Assembly (NCBI RefSeq): GCF_030818485.1
Contig: NZ_JAUTAJ010000004.1
Coordinates: 971,001 to 1,035,000 of the forward strand
Reading direction: 5' to 3'
Length of the DNA stretch: 64,000 nt
Source: Pseudoroseomonas cervicalis
Lineage (GTDB): Bacteria > Pseudomonadota > Alphaproteobacteria > Acetobacterales > Acetobacteraceae
Shown: positions 19,905-29,140 of the stretch, piece by piece
How the letters are laid out: each line of letters begins with the position of its first letter
How positions within the stretch are numbered: the stretch's first letter is position 1
Position numbers and translations under genes: made by a program
The notes under the pieces: generated by a model
Seen by the model: only the letters and a program-made list of their open reading frames with translations
What the model was told of the DNA's origin: nothing
Databases searched by the model: none

Positions 19905-21110
19905 ATGCCGCTTCGCCGTGACCTGCTGGGCGGTGCCGCCGCGGTGCTTGCCGCCGGCACCCTGCCTCTGAGCGCCCAGGCGCAGCGCCGCCCGGCCGGC
20001 CGGGCGGCGGCGCCCGCCGTGCCGACCAGCCCGGCCAGCACACCGCTCGGGCCGCTGGACACGGCGGCGCGCCAGGCGCTGCTGATGGATGCCGATACCG
20101 GCGCCGTGCTGCTCGAGAAGAACGCGGATGAGCGGATGCCGCCCTCCTCGATGTCGAAGCTGATGACGATGTATGTCGTCTTCGACCTGCTGAAGCAGGG
20201 CCGGCTGCGGCTGGACCAGACCCTGCCGGTGAGCGAGCGGGCCTGGCGCATGGGCGGCTCGAAGATGTTCGTCGAGCTGGGCAGCTCCGTCTCGGTCGAG
20301 AATCTGGCGCGCGGCGTCATCATCCAGTCCGGCAATGATGCCTGCATCGTGCTGGCCGAGGGCATCAGCGGCAGCGAGCAGCAATTCGCCGAGCTGCTGA
20401 ACGAATACGCCCGCAAGCTGGGCATGAATGACAGCACCTTCCGCAACGCCACCGGCTGGCCCGACCCCGAGCACCGCATGACGGCGCGCGACCTGGCGAT
20501 CCTGGCGCGGCACCTGATCAACGATTTCCCGCAGTATTTCACCTTCTACAGCGAGCGTTCCTTCCAGTGGAACGGCATCAACCAGGAGAACCGCAACCCG
20601 CTGCTGGGTCGTGTGCCCGGCGCCGATGGCCTGAAGACCGGCCATACCGAGGATGCGGGCTACGGCCTCACCGGCACGGTGAAGCGCGGCGACCGCCGGC
20701 TGATCCTGGTGGTGAACGGCCTGACCTCGATGCGCGCGCGCGGCGAGGAATCCGAGCGGCTGATGGAATGGGGCTTCCGCGAATTCGAGAATGTCGTGCT
20801 GTTCCGCGCCGCCGACACGGTGGAGGCGGCGCCGGTCTATCTGGGCGAGCAGCCGACCGTGCCGCTGGTCGGCGGCAAGGACATGGTGCTGACCCTGCCG
20901 CGCCAGTGGCGCCGCAACCTGACGGTGAAGCTGCGCTACAACGGCCCGATCCCGGCGCCGATCGCCAAGGGGCAGGAGGTCGGGCAGCTCGACGTCTCCG
21001 GCCAGGGCGTGCCGCCCATGGTGCTGCCGCTCTATGCCGGGGCCGATGTGCCGAAGCTCGGGCTGATCCCGCGCATCCCGGCGGTGATCGCCCGCATGGT
21101 GTCCGGCTGA
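19905..21110 (+). CDS. dacC: D-alanyl-D-alanine carboxypeptidase (PBP5/6 family)
   Basis: A 401-aa exported serine carboxypeptidase that trims the terminal D-Ala of peptidoglycan stem peptides. The active-site triad is visible: SMSK (Ser82, Lys85), SGN at 142-144 and KTG at 244-246. A C-terminal beta-sandwich domain (from about residue 295) is followed by a terminal amphipathic stretch (LGLIPRIPAVIARMV) that would attach it to the membrane. It is the third peptidoglycan gene in a row, 38 bp after rlpA and 1 bp before the tmk start. Confidence 0.95.
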   Translation: MPLRRDLLGGAAAVLAAGTLPLSAQAQRRPAGRAAAPAVPTSPASTPLGPLDTAARQALLMDADTGAVLLEKNADERMPPSSMSKLMTMYVVFDLLKQGRLRLDQTLPVSERAWRMGGSKMFVELGSSVSVENLARGVIIQSGNDACIVLAEGISGSEQQFAELLNEYARKLGMNDSTFRNATGWPDPEHRMTARDLAILARHLINDFPQYFTFYSERSFQWNGINQENRNPLLGRVPGADGLKTGHTEDAGYGLTGTVKRGDRRLILVVNGLTSMRARGEESERLMEWGFREFENVVLFRAADTVEAAPVYLGEQPTVPLVGGKDMVLTLPRQWRRNLTVKLRYNGPIPAPIAKGQEVGQLDVSGQGVPPMVLPLYAGADVPKLGLIPRIPAVIARMVSG

Positions 21111-21111
21111 G

Positions 21112-21759
21112 GTGAGCGGCGGGCATACCGGGCGCGGCCGCTTCATCACGCTGGAAGGGGGGGAAGGGGCCGGCAAGACCACGCTGGCCCGCGCCCTGTC
21201 GGCGCGCCTGTCGGCCGCCGGCCTGCCGGTGCTGCGCACCCGCGAGCCCGGCGGCGCGCCGGGGGCGGAGGCGCTGCGCGGGTTGCTGCTCTCGGGCGGA
21301 GTGGCCTGGGACCCGGTGGCCGAGGCGATGCTGATGTTCGCCGCCCGCCGCGAGCATTGGGTGAAGACCATCCAGCCGGCGCTCGCGGCCGGCATCTGGG
21401 TGGTGTGCGACCGCTTCGCCGATTCCACCCTGGCCTATCAATGCCATGGCCATGGGCTGTCGCCCGATGTCTGGCGCCAGCTGAAGCAGGTGGCTTTGGG
21501 CGAGGTCGGGCCGGATGCGACACTGGTGCTCGATGTGCCGCCGGAGCGCGGCATGGCGCGGGCCCTGTCGCGCGGCGCGGCGCCGGACCGCATCGAGAGC
21601 CTGGGCAGCGCCTTCCACGCCCGGGTGAACGCGGCCTTCCGCGCCATCGCCGAGGCCGAGCCCGCGCGCTGCGCCGTGCTGGATGCCGCCCTGCCGCCCG
21701 ATGCCGTGCTGGCGCAGGCCGTGGCGGCGCTGAGCCAGCGGCTCGGGGTGGCGCTGTGA
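21112..21759 (+). CDS. tmk: Thymidylate kinase
   Basis: A 215-aa enzyme that phosphorylates dTMP to dTDP. P-loop GGEGAGKTT near residue 14, TREPGG near 43, CDRFADSTLAYQ near 99 and a LID region with few Arg (RALSRGAAPDRIES). The start is GTG at 21112, one base after the dacC stop. The stop overlaps the holB start (GTGA), so dTTP supply and replication-clamp-loader genes are coupled, as in many proteobacteria. Confidence 0.96.
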   Translation: MSGGHTGRGRFITLEGGEGAGKTTLARALSARLSAAGLPVLRTREPGGAPGAEALRGLLLSGGVAWDPVAEAMLMFAARREHWVKTIQPALAAGIWVVCDRFADSTLAYQCHGHGLSPDVWRQLKQVALGEVGPDATLVLDVPPERGMARALSRGAAPDRIESLGSAFHARVNAAFRAIAEAEPARCAVLDAALPPDAVLAQAVAALSQRLGVAL

Positions 21760-22772
21760 GCGCCAGCCTGGCGGTGCCGGAGGCCCGCGCCAATCCGGAG
21801 CTGTTCGGCCATGAGCATGCCGCGGCCGCCCTGGCCGAGGCGGCCGGCGCGGGCCGGCTGCACCATGCCTGGCTGCTGGCCGGGCCGCGCGGCGTCGGCA
21901 AGGCGACGCTGGCCTACCGCTTCGCCCGCTGGCTGCTGGCCGGGCGGCCGGAATCGCATCCGCCGCTCTATCTGCCGCCGGAGGATCAGGTGTTCCGCCG
22001 CGTCGCCGCCGGCGCGCATGCCGATCTGCGCAGCCTGGCGCCGAATGCCGGGGAGCGCGGCGTCAAGCTGATCATCCGCGTCGACGAAGTGCGGCAGGTG
22101 CCGCGCTTCCTCGGCCTGACCGCGGCCGAGGGCGGCTGGCGCATCGTCGTGGTCGAGCAGGTCGAGGCGATGAATGCCGAGGCGCAGAACGCCCTGCTGA
22201 AGACGCTGGAGGAGCCGCCGGCGCGCGCCCTGCTGCTGCTGACCAGCGCGGCGCCGGACCGGCTGCTGCCCACCATCCGCAGCCGTTGCCGCCGTGTCGA
22301 CCTCTTCCCGCTGCCGGAGGCGGAGATGGACCGGCTGCTGACCCGCTGGCTGCCGGAGCTGTCGGCCGAGCAGCGCGGCGTGCTCGCCCGCATCGCCGGC
22401 GGCGCGCCGGGCCGCGCGCTGCAGCTGGCGGAGGGTGACGGCCTTGCCCTGCAGCAGCAGGTGGAGGCGTTCCTGGCCACCCTGCCGCGCCCCGACCCGC
22501 GCGCCCTGCACGCGCTGGGCGACACGCTGGCGGCCAAGCGCGATGGCAGCGCCTTCACCACCTTCATCGAGCTGCTGCGGCAGGAGCTGGGGATCGCCAT
22601 CCGTGCCGCCGGGCGCGGGCAGCCCGTGCCCGACTACATTCACACCCGCCCGCTTGCCGATTGGGCGGTGCTGTGGGACACCCTGGGCCGCCTGGCCGAT
22701 GAGACCGAAACCCTGAATCTCGACCGCAAGCAGGCGGTGCTGAGCGGTCTCTCGCAGCTGGCCTCGCGCTGA
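21756..22772 (+). CDS. holB: DNA polymerase III delta' subunit
   Basis: A 338-aa clamp-loader subunit. AAA+ features: LFGHEHAAAALAEA, HHAWLLAGPRGVGKATLAYRFA, VVVEQVEAMNAEAQNALLKTLEEPP (the SRC-adjacent helix) and TIRSRCRRVDL. The zinc-binding cysteines of DnaX are absent, as expected for delta'. The GTG start overlaps the tmk stop; metG follows 11 bp later. Confidence 0.94.
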   Translation: MSASLAVPEARANPELFGHEHAAAALAEAAGAGRLHHAWLLAGPRGVGKATLAYRFARWLLAGRPESHPPLYLPPEDQVFRRVAAGAHADLRSLAPNAGERGVKLIIRVDEVRQVPRFLGLTAAEGGWRIVVVEQVEAMNAEAQNALLKTLEEPPARALLLLTSAAPDRLLPTIRSRCRRVDLFPLPEAEMDRLLTRWLPELSAEQRGVLARIAGGAPGRALQLAEGDGLALQQQVEAFLATLPRPDPRALHALGDTLAAKRDGSAFTTFIELLRQELGIAIRAAGRGQPVPDYIHTRPLADWAVLWDTLGRLADETETLNLDRKQAVLSGLSQLASR

Positions 22773-22783
22773 GGACCAAGAGC

Positions 22784-24352
22784 ATGACGAGCGAGCGGCG
22801 CTTCTACCTGACGACGCCCATCTACTACGTGAACGACAAGCCGCATATCGGCCACGCCTACACCTCGCTGGCGGCGGATGTGCTGGCGCGCTGGAAGCGC
22901 ATGATGGGCCACCAGGTCCATTTCCTGACCGGCACGGACGAGCACGGGCAGAAGGTGGAGAAGGCAGCCGAGGCGCGCGGCATGGCGCCGCAGGATTTCA
23001 CCGACCAGGTGAGCCAGGCCTTCCGCGACCTCGCGGTTCGCATGAACTACTCGAACGATGATTTCATCCGCACCACCGAGGAGCGCCACAAGCTGGCCTG
23101 CGCCGCGCTGTGGAAGCGGCTGGAGGAACGCGGCGAGATCTATCTCGGCCATTACGAGGGCTGGTACGCGGTGCGCGACGAGGCCTTCTACGGCCCGGAC
23201 GAGATCACCGAGAAGGATGGCCAGAAATTCGCCCCCACCGGCGCGCCAGTGGAGTGGGTGAGGGAGCCTTCCTACTTCTTCCGCCTGTCCAACTGGCAGG
23301 AGAAGCTGCTGGCCTTCTACGAGGCCAATCCGGATTTCATCGCGCCGGCCTCCCGCCGCAACGAGGTGATCAGCTTCGTCAAGAGCGGGCTGACCGACCT
23401 GTCCATCTCCCGCACCTCCTTCAAATGGGGTGTGAAGGTGCCGGGGGACGAAGCGCATGTGATGTATGTCTGGCTGGATGCGCTGACGAACTACATCACG
23501 GCCCTCGGCTATCCCGATGAATCTGCGGCAAACTGGTCCTTCTGGCCGGCCGATGTGCATTTCGTCGGCAAGGATATCCTGCGGTTCCACGCCATCTACT
23601 GGCCGGCCTTCCTGATGGCCGCCGGCCTGCCGACGCCGCGGCGCGTCTTCGCGCATGGCTGGTGGACCAATGAGGGGCAGAAGATCTCGAAATCGCTCGG
23701 CAATGTCATCGACCCGCTGGCGCTGATCGAGGAGTTCGGGCTGGACCCGGTGCGCTATTTCCTGCTGCGCGAGGTGCCCTTCGGCAGCGATGGCGATTTC
23801 CAGCGCAAGGCCCTGGCGGCGCGGCTGAATGGCGAGCTGGCGGATGCGCTGGGCAATCTGGCGAACCGCACCCTCAGCCTGATCCAGCGCAATTGCGAGG
23901 GCGTGCTGCCCGAGCCCGCCGGCACCGGGGCCGAGGCCGACCGCGCCTTCCTGGCCGAGACCGGGCTGGAGATCGGCGCCGACGGCACGCTGGCGCTCGC
24001 CACCAAGGTCGACGCCCTGCTGAACGAGCAGAAGTTTGACGCGGCGCTGTCGCTGGTCTTCGCCTCGATCCGCGAGGCCAATGGCTACATCACCCGCGAG
24101 CAGCCCTGGGCGCTGAAGAAGACCGATCTGGCGCGGATGCGCGTGGTGCTGCGGCGGCTGCATGATGCGCTGCGCGCCTTCGCGACCCTGCTGGAGCCCT
24201 TCATGCCGGAGAGCATGGGCAAGCTGCTCGACCAGCTCGGCGTGCCGGCGGAGGCGCGCAGCGTAGCCGCCCTGGCGGCGCCGCTGCCGGGCGGCATCGC
24301 CCTGCCGCCGCCGAGCCCGCTGTTCCAGAAGATCCAGGACCTGCCCGCCTGA
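22784..24352 (+). CDS. metG: Methionyl-tRNA synthetase
   Basis: A 522-aa class I synthetase. The HIGH motif appears as HIGHAY near residue 25 (TTPIYYVNDKPHIGHAY), and KISKS in GQKISKSLGN. A TGTDEHGQKVEKAA block and an anticodon-binding helical domain follow. It lacks the C-terminal tRNA-binding EMAP domain, as many alphaproteobacterial enzymes do. The last base of its stop is the first base of the tatD ATG (TGATG). Confidence 0.98.
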   Translation: MTSERRFYLTTPIYYVNDKPHIGHAYTSLAADVLARWKRMMGHQVHFLTGTDEHGQKVEKAAEARGMAPQDFTDQVSQAFRDLAVRMNYSNDDFIRTTEERHKLACAALWKRLEERGEIYLGHYEGWYAVRDEAFYGPDEITEKDGQKFAPTGAPVEWVREPSYFFRLSNWQEKLLAFYEANPDFIAPASRRNEVISFVKSGLTDLSISRTSFKWGVKVPGDEAHVMYVWLDALTNYITALGYPDESAANWSFWPADVHFVGKDILRFHAIYWPAFLMAAGLPTPRRVFAHGWWTNEGQKISKSLGNVIDPLALIEEFGLDPVRYFLLREVPFGSDGDFQRKALAARLNGELADALGNLANRTLSLIQRNCEGVLPEPAGTGAEADRAFLAETGLEIGADGTLALATKVDALLNEQKFDAALSLVFASIREANGYITREQPWALKKTDLARMRVVLRRLHDALRAFATLLEPFMPESMGKLLDQLGVPAEARSVAALAAPLPGGIALPPPSPLFQKIQDLPA

Positions 24353-25125
24353 TGCTGGTCGATAGCCACTGCCATCTCGACTATTTCACCGAGGCCGAGA
24401 TCGAGGACATCCTGGCCCGCGCCGCCGCGGCCGGGGTGGGCCGCATGGTCACCATCGGCGTGCGGATGAGCCAGGCCGCCGCCGTGGTGGCGCTGACCGA
24501 GCGTTTCCCGCAGGTCTGGGGCACGGTCGGCGTGCATCCGCAGAATGTCGGCGAGGCGCCCTTGCCGGAGGTGGCCGAGATCGTGGCCGCCACGCAGCAT
24601 CCGCGCATCATCGGCATCGGCGAGAGCGGGCTGGATTATTTCTATGACAAGGCGCCGCGCGAGGTGCAGCAGGAGGGCTTCCGCCGCCACATCCGCGCCG
24701 CGCAGCAGACCCGGCTGCCGCTGGTGATCCATGCGCGCGACGCCGATGCCGATATCGCCGGCATCCTGAAGGAGGAGCGGGCAGGGGGCGGGGACTTCCC
24801 CTTCCTGCTGCACTGCTTCAGTTCGGGCCGCAAGCTCGCCGAGGAAGCCCTTGAAATGGGAGGATATGTCTCCTTCTCGGGCATCCTGACCTTCCCGAAA
24901 TCGCAGGAGATCCGCGACATCGCCCGCGATGTGCCGGCGGATCGGCTGCTGGTGGAGACGGATGCGCCCTATCTGGCGCCGGCGCCCTTGCGCGGCAAGC
25001 GCAACGAACCCTCCTATGTGCCGCACACGGCGCGCGTGCTGGCCGAGGTGAAGGGCATGAGCCCGGAGGAGCTGGCCGAAACGACGACGCAGAACTTCCT
25101 GCGCCTGTTCAGCAAGGCCGCGTAA
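24352..25125 (+). CDS. tatD: TatD-family metal-dependent deoxyribonuclease
   Basis: A 257-aa TIM-barrel hydrolase. Metal ligands are visible in DSHCHLDYF (residues 3-11), GESGLDYFYD, IHARDAD, LHCFSSG and ETDAPYLAP. TatD family members are 3'-5' DNases or D-amino-acyl-tRNA/peptide hydrolases; the precise role here is not set. The metG-tatD-MBL order is conserved in alphaproteobacteria. Confidence 0.94.
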   Translation: MLVDSHCHLDYFTEAEIEDILARAAAAGVGRMVTIGVRMSQAAAVVALTERFPQVWGTVGVHPQNVGEAPLPEVAEIVAATQHPRIIGIGESGLDYFYDKAPREVQQEGFRRHIRAAQQTRLPLVIHARDADADIAGILKEERAGGGDFPFLLHCFSSGRKLAEEALEMGGYVSFSGILTFPKSQEIRDIARDVPADRLLVETDAPYLAPAPLRGKRNEPSYVPHTARVLAEVKGMSPEELAETTTQNFLRLFSKAA

Positions 25126-25129
25126 GGCT

Positions 25130-25927
25130 TTGGATTTGAAGGTTACCATCCTGGGCTGCGGTGGCTCGGCCGGGGTGCCGATGCTGGGCGGCGTGGATGC
25201 CGCCGGCGATTGGGGTGCCTGCGACCCGGCGGAGCCGCGCAATGCGCGGAGCCGGTCGTCGATCCTGATCGAGGATGGGGATGGCCGGCGGCTGCTGGTC
25301 GATGCCGGGCCGGATCTACGGCGCCAGCTGCTGGCCAACCGGATCGGCCGGGTGGACGCCTTGCTGGTCACCCATGGCCATGCCGACCACATCATGGGTC
25401 TGGACGAGTTCCGGCCGCTGAACCGCGCGCTCGGCGCCGCCATTCCGGTCTATGCCACGGAAGAGACGCTGACGGAGCTGAAGCGCCGCTTCGACTACAT
25501 CTTCCGCGAGCCGACGCCGCCGGTCTTCTACCGGCCGGCGCTGACGCCGATCGCGGTGGGGATGCAGGACCGCATCGAGCCCGCCGGGCTGCCGGTGCAG
25601 CTGTTCCGCCAGGACCACAAGGTGATGGAGACGCTGGGCCTGCGCATCGGCCGCTTCGCGTATTCGACCGATGTGGTGAAGCTGCCGGAGGAAAGCCTGG
25701 CGGCGCTGGAGGGTGTGGAGACCTGGGTGGTGGGCTGCTTCCAGCGCCAGCCGCATTCGGTGCATGCCCATGTGGAGCGCGTGCTGGAATGGCGCGAGAG
25801 GCTGCGGCCCAGGCGGGTGGTGCTGACCCATATGGGCCATGACCTCGATTGGGGATGGATGCAGCGGAACCTGCCGCCGGGGGTGGAGGCCGCTTATGAC
25901 GGCCTGATCCTGCATCAGCCCGTCTAG
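25130..25927 (+). CDS. MBL-fold metallohydrolase (PhnP-like)
   Basis: A 265-aa beta-lactamase-fold hydrolase with THGHADHIMGLDEFRPL (the HxHxDH metal motif), a start MDLKVTILGCGGSAGVPMLGG and VLTHMGHDLDW near the end. This is the PhnP/Lipid-A-independent phosphodiesterase type often encoded next to tatD. The likely start is TTG at 25130, four bases after the tatD stop, preceded by TAAGG. The candidate dif site begins two bases after its stop. Confidence 0.87.
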   Translation: MDLKVTILGCGGSAGVPMLGGVDAAGDWGACDPAEPRNARSRSSILIEDGDGRRLLVDAGPDLRRQLLANRIGRVDALLVTHGHADHIMGLDEFRPLNRALGAAIPVYATEETLTELKRRFDYIFREPTPPVFYRPALTPIAVGMQDRIEPAGLPVQLFRQDHKVMETLGLRIGRFAYSTDVVKLPEESLAALEGVETWVVGCFQRQPHSVHAHVERVLEWRERLRPRRVVLTHMGHDLDWGWMQRNLPPGVEAAYDGLILHQPV

Positions 25928-25929
25928 AT

Positions 25930-25957
25930 ATTTTACATAATCTTCCTTATGCGCCTT
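25930..25957 (-). other. Candidate dif site (XerC/XerD chromosome dimer resolution)
   Basis: Read on the minus strand, arm AAGGCGCATAA, six central bases GGAAGA and arm TTATGTAAAAT. The E. coli dif arms are GGTGCGCATAA and TTATGTTAAAT, so 8/11 and 10/11 positions match with the same 6-bp spacing. It lies intergenically between the MBL gene and mazG. KOPS-like GGGNAGGG octamers point toward it: plus strand at 9082, 14580, 15077, 16652, 17944, 21161 and 24779; minus strand at 26526, 27370, 28010, 29792, 36675, 39931, 43560 and others. Role inferred; no alignment was run. Confidence 0.8.
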
Positions 25958-26092
25958 TTGGATGGGCCCTGACGGCGCCCTCTCCGGTTCCGCCGCCGCG
26001 CCGCGGATCAGGCTCCGGTTTTCTGCCGGTCGCCTGGCCCCGGCTTTTCGGCGATACCCCTGCCAGCGACCACGCCTTCGAGGAGTTCGGCC

Positions 26093-26896
26093 ATGGACCA
26101 GCCCGCCCAGGATCCCAAGCAGGAGCTGGCCCGCCTGCTTTCCATCATGGCCCGGCTGCGGGCGCCGGATGGCTGCCCCTGGGATCAGGTGCAGGATTTC
26201 GCCTCCATCGCGCCCTACACGATCGAGGAAGCCTATGAGGTGGCGGATGCCATCCAGCGGGCCGACATGGCGGCGCTGGAGGATGAGCTGGGCGATCTGC
26301 TGTTCCAGGTGGTCTATCACGCGCAGATGGCCAGCGAGGCCGGCGCCTTCGACTTCGCCCGGGTCGCGCGCGGCATCTCGGACAAGATGGTCCGCCGGCA
26401 TCCGCATGTCTTCGGCGAGGCCGCGGCGCGTGACGCGGCGACACAGACCGAGGCCTGGGAGGTGCAGAAGCAGGCCGAGCGCGCGGCGCGGGCGGAGACC
26501 GGCACGCTGGCCGGGCTGCCGACCGCCCTGCCCGCCCTGACCCGCGCCCTGAAGCTGACGCGCCGCGCCGCGCGGGTCGGCTTCGACTGGCCGGATGCCG
26601 CGCTGGTGCTGGACAAGCTGGCCGAGGAGACGGAGGAGCTGCGCGCCGAGCTGGCGAGCGGCGACCGCGCGGCGATGGCCGAGGAGCTGGGCGACATGCT
26701 GTTCGTCATGGCCAATCTGGCACGCAAGCTGGAGCTGGACCCGGAGGATTGCCTGCGGGCCGCCAATGCCAAGTTCGAGCGCCGCTTCAACGCCGTGGAA
26801 GGCCGCCTGGCGGCGGACGGTGTGTCGCTGTCCGACGCCGGCCTGGACCGCATGGAAGCCGAGTGGCAGCAGGTGAAGCAAACCGAAAAGAAATGA
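26093..26896 (+). CDS. mazG: Nucleoside triphosphate pyrophosphohydrolase MazG
   Basis: A 267-aa house-cleaning NTP pyrophosphatase with two MazG domains. The first has GCPWDQVQDFASIAPYTIEEAYEVADAI and ELGDLLFQVVYHAQM; the second has EETEELRAEL and EELGDMLFVMANLARKL, with the paired acidic Mg2+-binding residues. RBS GAGGAG lies 7 nt before the ATG. It is often next to hflX in related bacteria; here it converges with the hflX-side genes across a terminator. Confidence 0.95.
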   Translation: MDQPAQDPKQELARLLSIMARLRAPDGCPWDQVQDFASIAPYTIEEAYEVADAIQRADMAALEDELGDLLFQVVYHAQMASEAGAFDFARVARGISDKMVRRHPHVFGEAAARDAATQTEAWEVQKQAERAARAETGTLAGLPTALPALTRALKLTRRAARVGFDWPDAALVLDKLAEETEELRAELASGDRAAMAEELGDMLFVMANLARKLELDPEDCLRAANAKFERRFNAVEGRLAADGVSLSDAGLDRMEAEWQQVKQTEKK

Positions 26897-26971
26897 GCCG
26901 GACGCAGCGCGTCCGGCCCTGACAGAAAAAAGATGGGGGTCCGGGGGAATTCCTTCCCCCGGCCTTTTTTT
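26897..26971. terminator. Tandem-hairpin bidirectional terminator between convergent genes (repeat copy 2)
   Basis: First hairpin: arms 26897-26905/26909-26917, loop AGC. Second hairpin: arms 26941-26949/26954-26962, loop TTCC. The second is preceded by an A-rich tract (26925-26931) and followed by seven T (26965-26971). It serves mazG on one strand and the inositol-phosphatase-like gene on the other. It is homologous to the element at 4023-4100, with compensating stem changes. Confidence 0.85.
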
Positions 26972-26972
26972 G

Positions 26973-27797
26973 TCAGTCGAGCAGCGCCGCCCGGGCGACT
27001 TCCCAGCTCTCCCGATCCGGTGCCGCCAGCAGCCCGCCGCCGGTGTGCTCGGGGCGGTATTCGCTGCCGTCGAAGCGGGCGCTGTAGCCGCCGGCCTCGC
27101 GGTGCAGCAGCCAGCCCGGCAGGTGGTCCCAGGGCATCAGCTTGTTGTAGATGACGACATGGGCGCCGCCCGAGGCGACCAGGCGGTATTCATGCGCCGC
27201 GCAGCGGAACTGCACGCCGCTGGCCAGCCGCGACAGGCGGGCGGTGACGCGGGAGCGCAGCGGCTCCGCCATCCAGGTCCAGGAGACGGCGGCGACCATG
27301 CGCTCCAGCGGCGCCGGGGCGGCGACGCGCAGATCGGTGCGGGTGCCGTCCGGAGCTTCGATCCAGGCGCCCTCCCCGCGCAGCGCGATGGCGGTGTCGT
27401 CGCCCAGCGGATCATGGATCCAGCCGGCGACCACCTCGCCCTTCACCACCGCGGCCGCCATGCAGCCGAAGAGCGGCACGCCGGCGGCGAAATTGGCGGT
27501 GCCGTCCACCGGGTCGACGACGAAGGCCAGATCCGCCCCCGCCAGCCGGCCCAGCAGAGTCTCGTCCGCCGCGCAGGCTTCCTCGCCCACCACCACGCAG
27601 CCGGGGAAGCGGGCCTGCAGGGCGGCGGTGATCTGCCGCTCCGCCGCCTCATCGGCATCGGTCACCAGATCCATCGGGTTGGATTTGGCGCGGATGGCGC
27701 CGGCCGCCAGGCGGCGGAAGCGCGGCAGGATCTCGGCGCGCGAGGCGTCGCGGAGCAGGCCGGCGATCTCGCCGGCCTGGGTTGCGGAGAAGCGCAT
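26973..27797 (-). CDS. Inositol monophosphatase-family phosphatase
   Basis: A 274-aa Mg2+/Li+-type phosphatase. Metal-site motifs: GEEA (motif with Glu), FVVDPVDGTANF and PWDHLPGWLLHREAGG near the C-terminus. Family members include SuhB, CysQ and the HisN-type histidinol-phosphatase; I cannot choose. The ATG at 27797 begins MRFSATQAGEIAGLLRDAS, where family homology starts. It lies 7 bp after the hflX stop and is probably cotranscribed with hfq-hflX. Confidence 0.85.
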   Translation of the reverse strand: MRFSATQAGEIAGLLRDASRAEILPRFRRLAAGAIRAKSNPMDLVTDADEAAERQITAALQARFPGCVVVGEEACAADETLLGRLAGADLAFVVDPVDGTANFAAGVPLFGCMAAAVVKGEVVAGWIHDPLGDDTAIALRGEGAWIEAPDGTRTDLRVAAPAPLERMVAAVSWTWMAEPLRSRVTARLSRLASGVQFRCAAHEYRLVASGGAHVVIYNKLMPWDHLPGWLLHREAGGYSARFDGSEYRPEHTGGGLLAAPDRESWEVARAALLD

Positions 27798-27804
27798 CGT
27801 GTCG

Positions 27805-29064
27805 TCAGCCTTGCTCGAAGCGGGCGCGGTCGGCGGGCGAGAGGCGGACGGTGAGGCGCACCATTTCCTCCCCATCCTCGCGGGTGAGAACCTCGCCATG
27901 CTGGTACAGCCAGGCGATGCGGGCGCCATCGCTGGGCGGCAGGGCGTAATCCGCGATCTCCATGCCGGCGGCCAGCCGGGCGTCGAGGGCGGAGCGCAGC
28001 GCATCCAGCCCCTCCCCGGTCAGCGCCGAGACGGCGACCGAGGCGGCGTCGTCCAGCCCCGGCACCTCGGCGATGCCGCCGAGCAGATCGGCCTTGTTCA
28101 GCACCTCGATGGTGCGGGCGGGCCAGTTCTCGTCCAGCGTCGGGTGCTCGCCCCTGGCCATCTCGCTCAGCACGCCGACGACGTCGTTGCGCTGGGCGGT
28201 GGTGTCCGGATGCGCGACATCCCGCACATGCAGGATGATGTCGGCCGCCGCCACCTCCTCCAGCGTGGCGCGGAAAGCCTCGATCAGCTGGGTCGGCAGG
28301 TCACTGATGAAGCCCACGGTATCCGACAGGATGACCGTGCGGCCGCTGGGCAGCCGGATCGCCCGCATGGTCGGGTCGAGCGTCGCGAAGAGCTGGTCCT
28401 GCGCATAGACGCCGGCGCCGGTCAGGGCGTTGAACAGCGTCGACTTGCCGGCATTGGTGTAGCCCACCAGCGCCACCACCGGGAAGGGCACGCGGGTGCG
28501 CGCCGCGCGGTGCAGGCCGCGGGTGCGGCGCACCTGCTCCAGCTCGCGCTTCAGCTTGACGATGCGCTCGCCGATCAGCCGGCGGTCGATCTCGATCTGC
28601 GATTCACCGGGGCCACCGAGGAAGCCGAAGCCGCCGCGCTGCCGCTCCAGATGGGTCCAGCTGCGGACGAGGCGGGTGCGCTGGTATTCCAGATGCGCCA
28701 GCTCGACCTGCAGCGTGCCTTCCTTGGTGCGGGCGCGCTCGCCGAAGATCTCCAGGATCAGCCCGGTGCGGTCGATCACCTTGCAGCGCCACTGGCGCTC
28801 CAGATTGCGCTGCTGCACCGGCGTCAGCGCGGCGTCGACGACGACCACGCCGATCTGGTTCTCCTCGATGGCCTCGGCCGCCAGCTCCACCTGGCCCTCG
28901 CCCAGCAGGGTCGAGGGGCGGCGGTTGCGCAGCGGGAAGACCGCGCTGTGCACGATGGTCAGGCCGATCGAGGCGGCGAGCCCCACCGCCTCGGCCAGGC
29001 GGGCCTCGGCGGCGCGGCCGGCATTGCGGGGGTCGGGAAAAGGCAGAACGCCCTCGCCGCCCAC
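27805..29064 (-). CDS. hflX: Ribosome-associated GTPase HflX
   Basis: A protein of 419 aa from the GTG at 29064. HflX N-domain (residues ~10-190) with the glycine-rich linker RQRGGFGFLGGPGESQIE, then the G domain with GYTNAGKST (G1), DTVGFISDLP (G3) and NKADL (G4). It splits and rescues stalled ribosomes. Conserved N-terminal sequence (TLAAVILPYERSAQRPV) continues in frame upstream of the GTG without any ATG, GTG or TTG. A CTG at 29160, inside the hfq 3' end and preceded by GAGG, would give 451 aa and is probably the true start. Confidence 0.93.
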   Translation of the reverse strand: MGGEGVLPFPDPRNAGRAAEARLAEAVGLAASIGLTIVHSAVFPLRNRRPSTLLGEGQVELAAEAIEENQIGVVVVDAALTPVQQRNLERQWRCKVIDRTGLILEIFGERARTKEGTLQVELAHLEYQRTRLVRSWTHLERQRGGFGFLGGPGESQIEIDRRLIGERIVKLKRELEQVRRTRGLHRAARTRVPFPVVALVGYTNAGKSTLFNALTGAGVYAQDQLFATLDPTMRAIRLPSGRTVILSDTVGFISDLPTQLIEAFRATLEEVAAADIILHVRDVAHPDTTAQRNDVVGVLSEMARGEHPTLDENWPARTIEVLNKADLLGGIAEVPGLDDAASVAVSALTGEGLDALRSALDARLAAGMEIADYALPPSDGARIAWLYQHGEVLTREDGEEMVRLTVRLSPADRARFEQG

Positions 29065-29140
29065 CGGGCGCTGCGCGGAGCGTTCATAGGGCAGGATGAC
29101 GGCGGCCAGGGTGGGCTTGCCGCCCTGGCCATTGCCGTTG

